Numbered from the stretch's first letter, positions 32,956 through 43,990 are shown. The stretch: 64,000 bases of DNA from Nitrospirota bacterium (GCA_015492645.1 WGER01000031.1:1-64000); one strand, 5' to 3'. The notes: generated from the letters alone by a model not told the origin. Numbers and translations are program-made.

Positions 32956-34770
32956 ATGGGAGTAAGGGCCATCTCAAGAGTGGATCCTTTCCTCGAGAGG
33001 CTTTATACAGTGCCTGAGGCCCCTGGGGTTTACATCTTTAAAGATAAGAGGGGAAGGGTCCTGTACGTGGGTAAGGCGAAGAACCTCAGGGCACGGCTGA
33101 GGAGTTACTTTCAGCCCTCAGCAGAACTGACACCCAGGATAGAGGCGATGTTGAGAAAGGTTGATGACTTCTCCTTTATTGTTACAGATACAGAACGGGA
33201 GGCACTCGCCCTTGAGGCATCCCTGATAAAACAGCAGAAACCGAGATACAATATCGTTCTCAGGGACGACAAGAACTATCCCTATCTCAAACTATCAAGA
33301 CAGGAGCAATGGCCCACCCTTGAGGTGGTAAGAAGGATCGGTAGAGATGGTGCAGAGTACTTCGGTCCCTATATACCCGCATCTTCTGTGTGGGAGACAC
33401 TCGCCTTTGTGAGGAAGCACTTTGGGATCAGGCCATGCAGATACAGGCTGGACAGACCCAGGAGACCCTGCATTCAGTACCAGATGGGGCGATGTCCTGC
33501 TCCCTGTGCAGGTCTGATCTCCAGACAGGAGTATATGAAGGCAGTTGATGAAGTGGTGAGGTTCCTGAGGGGAAGGAAAGATGAACTCCTAAGTGAATTG
33601 GAGAGAAAGATGTGGAGACTGTCTGACGAGATGAGGTTTGAGGAGGCAGCAAAGGTTAGAGACAGATTAAAGGCACTGAAGAGGGCCTTTGAATCTCAGA
33701 AGGTGGTCTCCTCAGAGCCGAAGGATATAGACATTATAGGAATGAGCAGACAGGGTGAAGAGACTCTGGTGGTGGTCTTCTTTGTGAGGTCAGGGATAAT
33801 GATAGGTATGAAGGACTTTCTTCTGAGAGAGACCTCCCATTTAGATGATAGAATGCTTCTTGCAGAGTTCATAAAGTACTTCTATGCAAAGGAGATGGTG
33901 ATGCCAGAGAGGATAGTGGTCCCCATAGAACCTTCTGACAGGAGGGTCCTTGAGGCATGGCTTGCAGACAGGAGATCAACAGGCGTACAGATCAATACTC
34001 CTCAGGAGGAAAAGGAGGAGGAGTTGCTCCAGATGGCACAGACGAACGCCTCCATGATCCTGTCCACACGACTGGGTGCCCCGACAGAGGCAGTACTCAG
34101 GTCCCTCAGGGACAGGCTCCACTTAACAAGGATACCTCACAGTATCGGTGGCTTCGATATCTCCACCATCTATGGTAGTTTCTCAGTGGGTGCCTTCGTC
34201 TGGTGGGAGGATGGAGAGTTTAAAAAGGACAGGTACAGACACCTGAAGATCCGGGAGGTGAAGGGTATCGATGACTACGCGATGATGAGAGAGGTCCTCA
34301 GGAGGATCCTTCTTAAACTGGAGGACCTGCCAGACCTCATCCTGGTTGATGGTGGGAGGGGACACCTCGAGGTGGCCTTAGAGGTGGCATCAGAGGTCCT
34401 TGGTGATGCCGTGGGCGAGGTAGAGATTGTATCTATTGCCAAATCGCCAGACAGGGTGTTTCTGCCAGACGGAAGGGTGGAGCCTGCAGATGACCCGGGG
34501 GCAGAGGCGATTCTGCTGAGGAGGATAAGGGATGAGGCCCACCGTTTCGCTATCAGTTTTCACAGGAGACTGAGGGGCAAAGAGGCCCTTGCCTCACCAC
34601 TTGAAAGGATTAAAGGGATCGGGAAAAAGAGGAGACTCGCCCTGCTGAGGAGATTTGGCTCTGTTGAGGCCATAAGAAAGGCAACTGTGGAGGAGATCGC
34701 CGAGACAGAGGGTATGAACAGGCCTCTGGCGGAGAGGGTACTCAGGGAACTCAACTCAGGTAGTGTGTGA
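32956..34770 (+). CDS. uvrC: Excinuclease ABC subunit C
   Basis: The 604-residue protein has an N-terminal GIY-YIG nuclease (GVYIFKDKRGRVLYVGKAKN), a Cys-rich CRYRLDRPRRPCIQYQMGRC segment, a UVR motif (RFEEAAKVRDRLKAL), the RNase H-like nuclease region (IGGFDISTIYGS; LILVDGGRGHL) and C-terminal helix-hairpin-helix motifs. It makes both cuts in nucleotide excision repair with UvrAB. The stop overlaps the next start (TGATG), linking it to a sensor kinase, an unusual pairing. Confidence 0.95.
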   Translation: MGVRAISRVDPFLERLYTVPEAPGVYIFKDKRGRVLYVGKAKNLRARLRSYFQPSAELTPRIEAMLRKVDDFSFIVTDTEREALALEASLIKQQKPRYNIVLRDDKNYPYLKLSRQEQWPTLEVVRRIGRDGAEYFGPYIPASSVWETLAFVRKHFGIRPCRYRLDRPRRPCIQYQMGRCPAPCAGLISRQEYMKAVDEVVRFLRGRKDELLSELERKMWRLSDEMRFEEAAKVRDRLKALKRAFESQKVVSSEPKDIDIIGMSRQGEETLVVVFFVRSGIMIGMKDFLLRETSHLDDRMLLAEFIKYFYAKEMVMPERIVVPIEPSDRRVLEAWLADRRSTGVQINTPQEEKEEELLQMAQTNASMILSTRLGAPTEAVLRSLRDRLHLTRIPHSIGGFDISTIYGSFSVGAFVWWEDGEFKKDRYRHLKIREVKGIDDYAMMREVLRRILLKLEDLPDLILVDGGRGHLEVALEVASEVLGDAVGEVEIVSIAKSPDRVFLPDGRVEPADDPGAEAILLRRIRDEAHRFAISFHRRLRGKEALASPLERIKGIGKKRRLALLRRFGSVEAIRKATVEEIAETEGMNRPLAERVLRELNSGSV

Positions 34771-36662
34771 TGGCAAAGATACTGGTGGTAGAGGACAGTC
34801 CCTACCAGCAGCAACTGATCAAGGAGAGTTTCAGGGCCTCATCTCCCTCAGACACCGTCCTTTTTGCCTCTTCAGCAGAGGAGGCGGAGAAGATACTGGA
34901 GGAAAACCCTGATATTGACCTCCTCTTTGTGGATTACCTGCTTGAGGGGCAGAATGGTGTTGCTTTCACCAGACACCTCAGGGCAGAGGGGTGCGAGGTC
35001 CCTGTGGTGGTTATGACGGCCTATGGGAGTGCCGCACTGGTCATGGAGGCGATGAAGGCAGGGGCCTATGACTACATCGTGAAGGATAAAGACTATCACC
35101 TTATCCTGCCTGAGGTTGCGAAGAAGACCCTGGATGCCTACAGGGCTTCAAAGGAATCCCTGCATCTGTACAACCTCCTGCTGGAATTTTCTGATCTCCT
35201 CGTGGAGACCTCATCCTATATAAGACAGATGAATGCCATGGTGGATTTAGGGCCAACACTCCAGATGTTTCTCAGGGCTGCTATGGGCATATCCAAGGCG
35301 GATTCAGGTGTGCTCTTTGTAAGCCAGACACACGGTGAATTGAGGTTGTATACAGATAAGATTGAGGTTAAGGAGGACGATATAGAGCCGCTTACAGAGG
35401 TAAAGGAGCCAATCCATGGAGTCTTAAGAGATAGTGATTTACTCAAGATAAAAGGTGCAGAGGGCTGGTCTTACAGTTACTATCCCCTCCGTTTCGGAGT
35501 CTCTGCCTCTGGTGGACTCCTCCTGCTGTTCAGAAGTGGTGAGAAGATGTCCCTGTCAAGACACACGGTGGTTGAACTCTTTGTTGATACTGCTACCGCC
35601 TCCGTGATGGCCAGCCTCCTCTTTGAGAGGGTGGCCGAGAGCAACAGACTCTGGCAGGCCACCATAGACTCCATCTGTGACCCCATTGTACTGGTTGATT
35701 CAGAAGGCAGGATACTCAGGTGCAATCGCCCCTTTGCAGATATGATAAATATACCGATAAAGGAGTGTGAAGGGTTGAGGATAGAGGACCTTGAAGGGGT
35801 GGAGATTGAGATCTTTAGAGAGGTCCTGAAGAAGGGCCAACATGGTTCAGAAGAGATAATGAAAGGCGGAAGGGTCTATCTGGTTGACGTCTATACTGTA
35901 TCAGTGAAGAATGAAGAGGTCAAGACGATTATACTAAAGGATACCACCGAACACCACAGGATGAAGGAGCAGTTCTATTTTACAGATAAACTCACCTCTC
36001 TCGGGAGGATGATAGGCGGGGTGGCCCATGAGATAAACAACCCCCTTACAGGTATAATGGGATACACTGAACTTTTGATGAGGAGGATCAATGATCCAGA
36101 ACATCAGAGGATGCTCAACAACATTTACACCTCTGCAGAGAGATGTCGTAAGATAGTGGAGAGCCTGCAACAGTTCGCAAGTCAAAAACCGGTACAGTAC
36201 AGGTCCGTCAATCTGAATGACCTCCTTGAGAGCACCATACTTTTGAGGGAACACTGGCTCAAGAATGCCCAGATAGAGGTGAGAAGGAACTACGCCGATC
36301 TGCCCTTTATAGAGGCAGATCCCCAGCAGTTACAACAGGTCTTCCTGGATATGATATTGAATTCAGAGTATGCACTTCAGCACTCAGGGAAGAAGGAGCG
36401 GTACATAGAATTGAGGACATACTACAACCCTGAAGAGGAAGTGGTTATAGCAGAGGTGACCGACAATGGCACTGGCATACCAGAGGAAGAGCTCCCAAAG
36501 ATATTTGACCCATTCTTCACCACAAAGGAGGTAAATGAGGGGACAGGCCTCGGTCTTTCAATCGCCTACAGCATAGTAAAGGATCATGGTGGAAGTATTG
36601 AGGTGGAGAGCACCCCTGGCGAAGGGACCACCTTCCGGGTAAGACTGCCGAGGAGGAGATGA
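34770..36662 (+). CDS. Hybrid sensor histidine kinase with N-terminal receiver
   Basis: The 630-residue protein has a receiver domain (phospho-acceptor D55 in [16 protein letters not shown] lysine), a GAF-like middle region (about 155-285), a PAS domain (about 290-395), HisKA with H-box [18 protein letters not shown], and HATPase motifs [20 protein letters not shown] and [13 protein letters not shown]. It is soluble. A receiver before the kinase suggests it sits within a phosphorelay. The ATG overlaps the uvrC stop and the stop overlaps DUF763. Possible partners are the orphan NtrC regulators in this window. Confidence 0.92.
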   Translation: MAKILVVEDSPYQQQLIKESFRASSPSDTVLFASSAEEAEKILEENPDIDLLFVDYLLEGQNGVAFTRHLRAEGCEVPVVVMTAYGSAALVMEAMKAGAYDYIVKDKDYHLILPEVAKKTLDAYRASKESLHLYNLLLEFSDLLVETSSYIRQMNAMVDLGPTLQMFLRAAMGISKADSGVLFVSQTHGELRLYTDKIEVKEDDIEPLTEVKEPIHGVLRDSDLLKIKGAEGWSYSYYPLRFGVSASGGLLLLFRSGEKMSLSRHTVVELFVDTATASVMASLLFERVAESNRLWQATIDSICDPIVLVDSEGRILRCNRPFADMINIPIKECEGLRIEDLEGVEIEIFREVLKKGQHGSEEIMKGGRVYLVDVYTVSVKNEEVKTIILKDTTEHHRMKEQFYFTDKLTSLGRMIGGVAHEINNPLTGIMGYTELLMRRINDPEHQRMLNNIYTSAERCRKIVESLQQFASQKPVQYRSVNLNDLLESTILLREHWLKNAQIEVRRNYADLPFIEADPQQLQQVFLDMILNSEYALQHSGKKERYIELRTYYNPEEEVVIAEVTDNGTGIPEEELPKIFDPFFTTKEVNEGTGLGLSIAYSIVKDHGGSIEVESTPGEGTTFRVRLPRRR

Positions 36663-37765
36663 TAAAGCGGACAGGGATAGCCACAATGCCACTGCATGGG
36701 GGTAATGCCCCTGTCTGGCTCTTCCAGAGGATGACCTCTCTGGTGGGCGTGATAATGGAGACACTCTGTATTGAATTCGGGCCCAGGGAGTTGCTGAGGA
36801 GGCTCTCTGATCCTTACTGGTTCCAGAGTCTTGGTTGTGTGGTGGGTTTTGACTGGCACTCAAGCGGTCTGACAACCACCCTTACAGGTGCCATGAGAGA
36901 GGCCCTCAAGGAGAGGTCAGACCTGGGGCTATTTGTCGCAGGAGGAAAGGGGAAGACCTCTCTGAGGACCCCTCAGACCCTCCTTGAGATAGGTGACAGG
37001 GAGGGATTACCCACTGAACGGCTTATCAGGATATCCAAACTGACAGCAAAGGTGGATAATTCCGCAGTACAGGATGGCTACAGGCTGTACCACCATGTGA
37101 TTGTCTTCACAAGAGGGGGGCACTGGGCAGTCATACAACAGGGACTCTGTGATGAAGACTCCACCGCCAGGAGGTATCACTGGCTCGGTGAAGGGCTCAC
37201 CTCCTTCGTTGAGGAACCTCACACCGGGATACTCGCCCAGCGGAGGGCCTCTACCCTTAACCTGGTGGCAGCAGAGAGCGATGAGATCAGAAGGCTCATC
37301 ACAGAACTGTCAAGGAGACCACCTGAGAAGAATATCAAAGAACTGAAGGAGTTGATGAATAGACCCCTCTCCTCTCACCTCAACATGCCCCGCAGGCACT
37401 ATCAGATCCTGCAGAAAGATATCAATCCCGACAGGTTTTACACAGTCCTGACCAGGACCTACGAACAGCAGCCAGAGGACTTTGAGAGGCTACTCGAGAT
37501 AGAAGGTGTTGGACCAAAGACACTAAGGGCCCTTACCCTTATCTCGGAACTCATCTATGGTAAGGAGGCCTCCTACAGGGACCCCGCAAGGTTCAGTTAC
37601 GCGGTTGGCGGTAAGGACAGGATACCCTATCCTGTGGATGTCTGCACCTATGACCGTGTTACGGACGCAATGGAGAGGGCGATAAAAAGGGCAAAGGTGG
37701 GTCAGAGGGAAAGGCTGGAGGCACTGAGAAGACTACACAGGTTCTACACCAGAGGAGACATCTGA
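36659..37765 (+). CDS. DUF763 domain protein
   Basis: The 368-residue protein has the DUF763 signature regions GIATMPLHGGNAPVWLFQRM, GFDWHSSGLTTTLTGAMREA and LFVAGGKGKTSLRTP, plus a helix-hairpin-helix motif LLEIEGVGPKTLRALTLI near residue 275. The family is widespread in archaea and thermophilic bacteria and its function is unknown. The HhH motif and the neighbour uvrC suggest nucleic-acid binding. The ATG overlaps the kinase stop (ATGA). Confidence 0.88.
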   Translation: MIKRTGIATMPLHGGNAPVWLFQRMTSLVGVIMETLCIEFGPRELLRRLSDPYWFQSLGCVVGFDWHSSGLTTTLTGAMREALKERSDLGLFVAGGKGKTSLRTPQTLLEIGDREGLPTERLIRISKLTAKVDNSAVQDGYRLYHHVIVFTRGGHWAVIQQGLCDEDSTARRYHWLGEGLTSFVEEPHTGILAQRRASTLNLVAAESDEIRRLITELSRRPPEKNIKELKELMNRPLSSHLNMPRRHYQILQKDINPDRFYTVLTRTYEQQPEDFERLLEIEGVGPKTLRALTLISELIYGKEASYRDPARFSYAVGGKDRIPYPVDVCTYDRVTDAMERAIKRAKVGQRERLEALRRLHRFYTRGDI

Positions 37766-37766
37766 G

Positions 37767-38540
37767 ATGTCTGACACCCTGGAGCACAGGCTCGCAAAGG
37801 CTTTGGAGATCATCAGGAGGTGTCATTATCTGGTTGCCTTCACAGGGGCCGGCATCTCTACTGAAAGCGGGATACCTGACTTCAGAGGACCTGGTGGTAT
37901 CTGGACAAGGTACAGGATGGTCACCTATCAGGAGTTTATAACAGATGAGAACGCAAGAAAAGAATACTGGCGGATGAAGTACGAACTCTACAGGGACTTC
38001 TCAAGGGCGAGACCCAATAGGGCACATCTTGCACTTGCAGATCTACAGAGGATGGGCATTCTGAAGACGATCATAACACAGAATATCGATGGACTGCACC
38101 AGGATGCTGGTTGCCCACCTGAGACGATTATTGAACTGCACGGAAATGGTAGGCGGGCCTTCTGCATGGGGTGTCAGAGACAGTACGGGATTGAGGAGGT
38201 ATACGAAATCCTTCCCAAATCGGGATTTGATCCGCGGTGTAAGGACTGCGGAGGGCTTATTAAACAGGCAGTGGTGATGTTTGGTGAGGCGATGCCCCAG
38301 GAAGCGATGATGAGGGCCCTGGAGGAGGCGAGGAGATCTGACGTGATGCTTATGATAGGCTCCTCTCTACAGGTAGAACCTGCCGCGTCTGTACCGAGAG
38401 TAGCATATCAGACAGGCACAGTTCTGATCTTTATCAACAAAACGGAGACCCCCTATGACGGAATGGCCACCCTGCTATTCAGGGAGTCAGCAGGGGATGT
38501 CCTCACACCAATTGTAGAGAGGCTCAGAGAGATGCCCTGA
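37767..38540 (+). CDS. Sir2-family NAD-dependent protein deacylase
   Basis: The 257-residue protein has the NAD-binding FTGAGISTESGIPDFRGPGG, TQNIDGLHQDAG, catalytic ELHGN, and a four-Cys zinc site (CMGC...CKDC). It removes acyl groups from lysines using NAD. It starts 1 bp after the DUF763 stop and closes the uvrC operon. In prokaryotes Sir2 proteins control acetyl-CoA synthetase or chromatin proteins; the substrate here is unknown. Confidence 0.93.
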   Translation: MSDTLEHRLAKALEIIRRCHYLVAFTGAGISTESGIPDFRGPGGIWTRYRMVTYQEFITDENARKEYWRMKYELYRDFSRARPNRAHLALADLQRMGILKTIITQNIDGLHQDAGCPPETIIELHGNGRRAFCMGCQRQYGIEEVYEILPKSGFDPRCKDCGGLIKQAVVMFGEAMPQEAMMRALEEARRSDVMLMIGSSLQVEPAASVPRVAYQTGTVLIFINKTETPYDGMATLLFRESAGDVLTPIVERLREMP

Positions 38541-38574
38541 TCTACCTTACATGAGATCTAATGTGTATACCCTG

Positions 38575-38656
38575 ATTTGCCTCTGCCCCACAAAATCAGA
38601 GATTTTGTGGGGACCCATGCCGCCTTCCAGAGTTTTGAATTTTATCGGCAATTTAG
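38575..38656. repeat. Dispersed palindromic repeat, family B, copy 4
   Basis: CCCCACAAAATC-AGA-GATTTTGTGGGG occupies 38586-38612, a near-perfect palindrome equal to the 19.15 kb hairpin read from the other strand. The right flank TGCCGCCTTCCAGAGTTTT is the inverse complement of the left flank of copy 2, so this copy is inverted. It fills the sir2-proA gap. Confidence 0.75.
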
Positions 38657-38735
38657 GAAGATAGTTGATCGGTGCTGGAGTAAAGGAGTAAAATTTTAGA
38701 GTCCATTAAAGGAACCAAACTCAGGAGGTAAGAGT

Positions 38736-39992
38736 ATGCAGATAAGGCAACTTGTGGTTGAGAAGGCGAAGAGTGCTAAAGATGCTTCCCGGAGGCTACT
38801 GAGCCTGGGAACAGATGTGAAAAACAGGGCCCTGCTCAGGATGGCAGATTACATCCTCGAGCAGAGAGAGGCGATCAAGGAGGCGAACCAGAGGGATGTG
38901 GAGTACGCGAAGGACAGGGGCCTCAGCAGGGCCTTGATAGACAGGCTCACCCTTACGGATAAACGGATAGAGGAGATGGCCGGGGCCCTGAGAGAGGTTG
39001 CCTCCCTGCCCGATCCTGTGGGTGAGATAATCCGTATGTGGCAGAGGCCAAACGGGATGATGGTCGGCAGGATGAGGGTCCCCATTGGAGTGATAGGGAT
39101 AATCTATGAGGCACGACCGAATGTTACGGTGGAGGCCACCTCACTCTGTCTGAAGGCCGGCAATGCGGTTCTACTGAGAGGGGGCTCTGAGGCGATAAAC
39201 TCAAACCTGGCGATTGTCCAGGTCCTCAGACAGGCTGCCTCTGAGTCAGGGGTGCCAGAGGATGCAATATCCTTCATAGATGTGACAGACAGAACCGCAA
39301 TTATGGAGATGATCAAATTGGAGGGGTTGGTTGACCTCGTCATCCCGAGGGGTGGAGAGGGGCTCATAAGGACCGTAACAGAAAACTCCAAGGTCCCTGT
39401 GCTTAAGCACTACAAGGGGGTCTGCCATGTCTTTGTTGACAGGGATGCAGACCTCAACATGGCAAAGAAGATATGCCTGAATGCAAAGGTCCAGAGGCCA
39501 GGCACCTGTAACGCTATGGAGACCCTCCTGGTGGACGAACCGGTGGCAGAGAGGTTTCTTCCGGAGATGATACAGGTGTTCAGGGACCACGGTGTGAGGA
39601 TAAAGGGGTGTGAAAGGACCAGGACGATTGTGGGTGGACTTGAAGAGGTGAAGGAGGAAGACTACTTTCAGGAGTACCTGGACCTTGTGTTGAATGTAAG
39701 GGTTGTGAGGGATATGGAGGAGGCGATTGAGCATATCAGCAGATATGGCTCCGGACATACGGACGCGATTGTGACCCAGAACTACCAGAGGGCTATGCAG
39801 TTTCTGAGGGAGGTGGACTCCTCCGCGGTCATGGTGAACGCATCTACAAGGCTGAATGATGGAGGACAGTTCGGTCTCGGAGCGGAGATAGGCATCTCCA
39901 CCGACAAGGTGCATGCGAGGGGGCCCATGGGGCTCGAAGAACTGACAATCACAAAGTTTATAGTACTTGGCAATGGACAACTGAGACAATGA
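38736..39992 (+). CDS. proA: Glutamate-5-semialdehyde dehydrogenase
   Basis: The 418-residue protein is an aldehyde dehydrogenase with [33 protein letters not shown], and the catalytic Cys in [13 protein letters not shown]. It reduces glutamyl-5-phosphate in proline synthesis. ATG follows CAGGAGGTAAGAGT. Its stop overlaps the start of a family B polymerase by four bases. proB is not in the window. Confidence 0.95.
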   Translation: MQIRQLVVEKAKSAKDASRRLLSLGTDVKNRALLRMADYILEQREAIKEANQRDVEYAKDRGLSRALIDRLTLTDKRIEEMAGALREVASLPDPVGEIIRMWQRPNGMMVGRMRVPIGVIGIIYEARPNVTVEATSLCLKAGNAVLLRGGSEAINSNLAIVQVLRQAASESGVPEDAISFIDVTDRTAIMEMIKLEGLVDLVIPRGGEGLIRTVTENSKVPVLKHYKGVCHVFVDRDADLNMAKKICLNAKVQRPGTCNAMETLLVDEPVAERFLPEMIQVFRDHGVRIKGCERTRTIVGGLEEVKEEDYFQEYLDLVLNVRVVRDMEEAIEHISRYGSGHTDAIVTQNYQRAMQFLREVDSSAVMVNASTRLNDGGQFGLGAEIGISTDKVHARGPMGLEELTITKFIVLGNGQLRQ

Positions 39993-42421
39993 GACTCTTC
40001 CTCTATGACATCGACTACAGGGAACATCGGGGCAGTATTTACATCATCCTCTATGGCCGTACCGAAGATGGAGCATCAGTTGCGGTTTATGATACCTCCT
40101 ACAGACCCTACTTTTATGTCCTTCCTTCCGATGTCTCAAAGGCCGAAAAGGAGATAAGGGAGGTACTGAAGAAAAAGAGGTTCCCTGTGGGGGAGATAGT
40201 CCAGGAGAGACTCCTCTGGATGGGGCAGGAGAGGACCTTTCTGAAGATATACTGCCCGAGACCCCAGGATACGACCAAGGCAAGGGATATCATAAAGATG
40301 CTTGAGAAAGAGAGGGGGGGCAGTGGCTCTGTCATTGACGAATACGAGTACCAGATCGGGTTTTACAGGTCCTATCTGTTCGACAAGGGCATCTCCTGTA
40401 TGCAGTGGGTGACAGTGGAAGGAGAGGAGATATCCTCTGATATAGATGCTGACAGGGTGCTACAGGCGGACAGGGTTGAACCGGAGGGATGGGATGTCTT
40501 GAGGATGCCAGGGCCGAGGGTCCTCGCCTTTGACACAGAGGTGGTGGAACAGAAGAGGGGCCAGAGGTCCCTTGTGATGGTCTCTCTCTACTCAAGAGAC
40601 CAGCAACGGGTAATCACCTATCAGAAAGGGGCCTATCCTGAGTATGTGGAGGTGGTGGAGGACGAGAGGGCACTTATAGAGAGGTTTGTGCAGTTCATAC
40701 AGGAGTATGACCCTGACATAGTGGTTGGATACAACTCTGATCTCTACGACTTTGATGTGATAAGGGAGAGGGCCTCTGCACTGAAGACAGACCTGGGGCC
40801 CCTTTCACGGGACAACTCAGGGGTGACCCTTGCGAAGAGGGCGAGGTTCTCCACTGCAAGACTGAAGGGAAGGGTCCATATTGACATATTCAACTTCATA
40901 AATAACATCCTCGCCCCTATGCTCCAGACAGAGGTGCTCACACTCGATTCGGTCTCCTCGGAGATACTGGGTGATGAGAAGATAGAGATGGAGTATCACG
41001 AGATAGTGGAGGCATGGCAGAAGGGCAAGGATCTGGGAAGGCTCGCCACATACTGCCTGAAGGATTCGGAACTCACCTTCAGACTCTCTGAGGTACTGCT
41101 ACCCCAGATATTCCAATTGACGCAACTGGTCTGCCAGAGCCTCTATGATACCTCAAGGATGACCTACAGTCAGTTGGTGGAGTGGTTTTATTCCAAGAAG
41201 GCAAAACAGACTAGGAGGGTGATCCCGAACCAGCCAAAGTTCGACGAGATCAAGAGGAGACAGAAGGAGACTTATACAGGAGGATATGTGAAGGAGCCTC
41301 TGGCGGGTATGCATGAGGGGGTGGCTGTGATTGATTTTGCATCCCTCTATCCATCCATAGTCTCTACCTATAACATCTCCATAGAGACGCTCAATTGTGA
41401 ATGTTGTAAGGGCGATGGGCACAGTGTCCCTGAGATGCCCTATCACTTCTGTAAAAGGAGGGAGGGGTTTGAGTCATCCATAGTTCGGGAACTCCTCATG
41501 GAAAGGGAGAACCTGAAGAAAGAGATGAAGAATTTCCCAAAGGACTCTCCTGAGTACCACCTCTACGATACCAGACAGAAGGCCGTCAAGACCATAGCGA
41601 ATGCCAGTTACGGATACTATGCCTTCCCGGCAAGTAAGTGGTACAGCAAGGAGTGCGCTGAGTCAATCACCGCCTATGGTAGATACTGGATAAAGAGGAT
41701 AATGGATGAGGCAGAGGCCAGGGGCTTCACCCCCGTCTACGGGGATACTGACTCCGCCTTTCTCCTGATGGATGGAAGAAAGGACGATGAACTCCTCGGT
41801 TTCCTTGAGGAACTGAACTCCTCTCTGCCCGGTATAATGAAGGTGGAACTGGAGGGTTTCTATCTGAGGGGCCTCTTCATACCTAAGGAGGTAGGGGGAG
41901 GTACAGCAAAGAAGAGATATGCCCTCGTGGACAGAGAGGGTAACCTCAAGGTGAGGGGGCTGGAGAAGGTGAGGAGGGACTGGTCCATGATTGCCAAAAG
42001 GACACAGGAACGTGTGCTGAGGATGGTCCTTAATGAGAAGGACATAGATGGTGCTGTCAGGTATGTGAGAGAGACGATACAGAGGATAAGAGACCTCAGG
42101 GTCTCCCTGAGGGACCTGGTTGTATATGAACAACTATCAAAGCCGATTGAGCAGTACAAGCAGACATCTCCCCATGTGGAGGCGGCAAAGAAACTGAGAG
42201 ACCAGGGGATTACCCTCAACCCTGGCAGTGTGATCGGATACGTGATCACAAAGGGCACTGGATCTCTCAGCAAAAGGGCCGTCCCTGTAGAGTTTGCTGA
42301 TCTGAGAGATGTTGACACAGACTACTACATCCAGAACCAGATACTGCCTGCAACCCTCAGGATCCTGAAGGTCCTCGGGGTAAAGGATGAAGAGTTTACC
42401 GCCCAGACCTCTGTATTCTGA
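39989..42421 (+). CDS. Family B DNA polymerase, archaeal type
   Basis: The 810-residue protein keeps all family B motifs: Exo[10 protein letters not shown], Exo[13 protein letters not shown], Exo[11 protein letters not shown], motif [10 protein letters not shown], motif [14 protein letters not shown], motif C YGDTDS and KKRYALVD. Proofreading and polymerisation should both work. The order and length match archaeal PolB rather than E. coli Pol II in detail, suggesting ancient transfer, although bacterial PolB also exists in Nitrospirota and Desulfobacterota. It is coupled to proA (ATGA overlap). Likely a repair or translesion polymerase. Confidence 0.92.
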   Translation: MRLFLYDIDYREHRGSIYIILYGRTEDGASVAVYDTSYRPYFYVLPSDVSKAEKEIREVLKKKRFPVGEIVQERLLWMGQERTFLKIYCPRPQDTTKARDIIKMLEKERGGSGSVIDEYEYQIGFYRSYLFDKGISCMQWVTVEGEEISSDIDADRVLQADRVEPEGWDVLRMPGPRVLAFDTEVVEQKRGQRSLVMVSLYSRDQQRVITYQKGAYPEYVEVVEDERALIERFVQFIQEYDPDIVVGYNSDLYDFDVIRERASALKTDLGPLSRDNSGVTLAKRARFSTARLKGRVHIDIFNFINNILAPMLQTEVLTLDSVSSEILGDEKIEMEYHEIVEAWQKGKDLGRLATYCLKDSELTFRLSEVLLPQIFQLTQLVCQSLYDTSRMTYSQLVEWFYSKKAKQTRRVIPNQPKFDEIKRRQKETYTGGYVKEPLAGMHEGVAVIDFASLYPSIVSTYNISIETLNCECCKGDGHSVPEMPYHFCKRREGFESSIVRELLMERENLKKEMKNFPKDSPEYHLYDTRQKAVKTIANASYGYYAFPASKWYSKECAESITAYGRYWIKRIMDEAEARGFTPVYGDTDSAFLLMDGRKDDELLGFLEELNSSLPGIMKVELEGFYLRGLFIPKEVGGGTAKKRYALVDREGNLKVRGLEKVRRDWSMIAKRTQERVLRMVLNEKDIDGAVRYVRETIQRIRDLRVSLRDLVVYEQLSKPIEQYKQTSPHVEAAKKLRDQGITLNPGSVIGYVITKGTGSLSKRAVPVEFADLRDVDTDYYIQNQILPATLRILKVLGVKDEEFTAQTSVF

Positions 42422-42424
42422 GGT

Positions 42425-43255
42425 CTATCCCTTCTCAGATACCTTCCTGTGTCTTGGTATGGGGATGTACTCCACTGTTGGCTGTTGCCTCACAGGCTGT
42501 CTGTAAAGGCTCATCAGTTGATATACCTCTGGAGGCATCTCCGTGCTCACATGCAGACCAAGGGCCTTTGCCTCTTCATATGTAATGGGATAGTCATGGG
42601 TCCAGCGACCTTCTGACAGTACTGTGGCAATCTCTTCTGCCTTCTCAGGTGGATATTTATCCGCCAGGAGTGTGAGTACCTGTCTCTTCAACTGGTTTAA
42701 GGCCTTCTGGCCTATATCGGCATAGATAAGGGTCCTGTCGTCCAGTTCTGCCAGGGGCTTTTCCTTAACCACCTTTGCCAGTGAAGCAGCAGGATACTCA
42801 CCTATCTGTGGGTCAACAGGACCGAGCACTGCATGTTCTCCCATTACTATCTCATCGGCGGCAAGTGCTATAAGGGTTCCCCCTGACATGGCATAATGAG
42901 GTACAAAAACCGTGACCTTCCCCTTATGCCTCTTTATTGCATAGGCTATCTGATATGATGCAAGGACGAGACCTCCCGGTGTGTGCAGGATCAGGTCCAC
43001 AGGCATGTCAGGATCAGTCATATGTATGGCCCTTATCACCTCTTCAGAGTCATTGATGTTGATATAGCGCATTATCGGAAATCCCAGAAGACTCATGGTC
43101 TCCTGTCTGTGGACCATAAGTATCACCCTGGAACCCCTCTTCTTTTCTATCTTGGATATAAGTCTCTGTCGTGCAGACTCAAGGAGCCTCTGTCTTATCA
43201 CAGGCTGAATCGCTGTGATCAGGAAAAAGAGCCATAGAATATTAATCAGGTCCAT
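42425..43255 (-). CDS. SDH-family ClpP-fold serine protease (DUF114-like), membrane-anchored
   Basis: The 276-residue protein has one N-terminal membrane helix, then a Clp-crotonase fold: HTPGGLVLASYQIA and VPHYAMSGGTLIALAADEIVM with the probable nucleophile Ser124. Length and motifs fit the SDH (serine dehydrogenase-like) proteinases related to SppA. It probably acts in membrane protein quality control. It follows the rhomboid gene by 12 bp, so two membrane proteases form a unit. Confidence 0.85.
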   Translation of the reverse strand: MDLINILWLFFLITAIQPVIRQRLLESARQRLISKIEKKRGSRVILMVHRQETMSLLGFPIMRYININDSEEVIRAIHMTDPDMPVDLILHTPGGLVLASYQIAYAIKRHKGKVTVFVPHYAMSGGTLIALAADEIVMGEHAVLGPVDPQIGEYPAASLAKVVKEKPLAELDDRTLIYADIGQKALNQLKRQVLTLLADKYPPEKAEEIATVLSEGRWTHDYPITYEEAKALGLHVSTEMPPEVYQLMSLYRQPVRQQPTVEYIPIPRHRKVSEKG

Positions 43256-43267
43256 CGGTTACCTCCT

Positions 43268-43990
43268 TTATATGTCTAAATATATCTCATCGGCGAAGTA
43301 CCGCCTGTAGGAGTGGCCCTTTTTTCTGAATACAGGTAACAGGAACATCCCAACTACAAATCCCCCTATGTGTGCCCACCAGGCGATCCCGCCCCCCTCC
43401 GAGGGTGACAGTAGAGAAAACGCGCCCGAGAATAACTGGCTGACAAACCAGACCCAGAGATAGACGAAGGCCGGAATCTCAATAAAGTAGGGAATAAAGA
43501 AGATGGGGATCAGGGTGATTACCCTTGCAAAGGGGAACATGAGAAAGTAGGCCCCCATCACACCTGCTATAGCCCCTGAGGCACCGATAGCGGGCACAGT
43601 GGAGTGGATGTTAAATATATAATGGGTGATACTTGCTGCAACCCCGCAGAGGAGGTAAAAGACAATGAACCTGAAGTGACCGAGACGGTCTTCCACGTTG
43701 TCGCCAAAGAGATAGAGGGTCCACATATTACTGATAAAGTGCATCCAGCCACCGTGTAAAAACATATTCGTCAGGAATGGCCAGTAGTTGTCAACAGGCA
43801 GTCCCCAGAGTATCGCCCATTCGGGATGGGAGTATCTTGCAGGCACCACACCAAAATGGTAGAAGACCTCCTTCAGTGTCTCCTCAGGCAGGGACAACTC
43901 AATCAGAAACACAACGGTGTTTATTACTATTATCGTCCAGGTGGCCCATGGAAACTCCCTGCTCGGTACCGTGTCCTTTATTGGGAACAT
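43268..43990 (-). CDS. Rhomboid-family intramembrane serine protease
   Basis: The 240-residue protein has six or seven membrane segments, the nucleophile motif IGASGAIAGVMGAYF (Ser138), the HGGWMHFISNMWTLYLFG loop, and a His in WWAHIGGFVVGM. It cleaves transmembrane substrates. The N-terminus starts MFPIKDTVPSREFP, typical of the bacterial group with a short cytoplasmic lead. An operon with the SDH protease downstream is likely. Confidence 0.92.
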   Translation of the reverse strand: MFPIKDTVPSREFPWATWTIIVINTVVFLIELSLPEETLKEVFYHFGVVPARYSHPEWAILWGLPVDNYWPFLTNMFLHGGWMHFISNMWTLYLFGDNVEDRLGHFRFIVFYLLCGVAASITHYIFNIHSTVPAIGASGAIAGVMGAYFLMFPFARVITLIPIFFIPYFIEIPAFVYLWVWFVSQLFSGAFSLLSPSEGGGIAWWAHIGGFVVGMFLLPVFRKKGHSYRRYFADEIYLDI

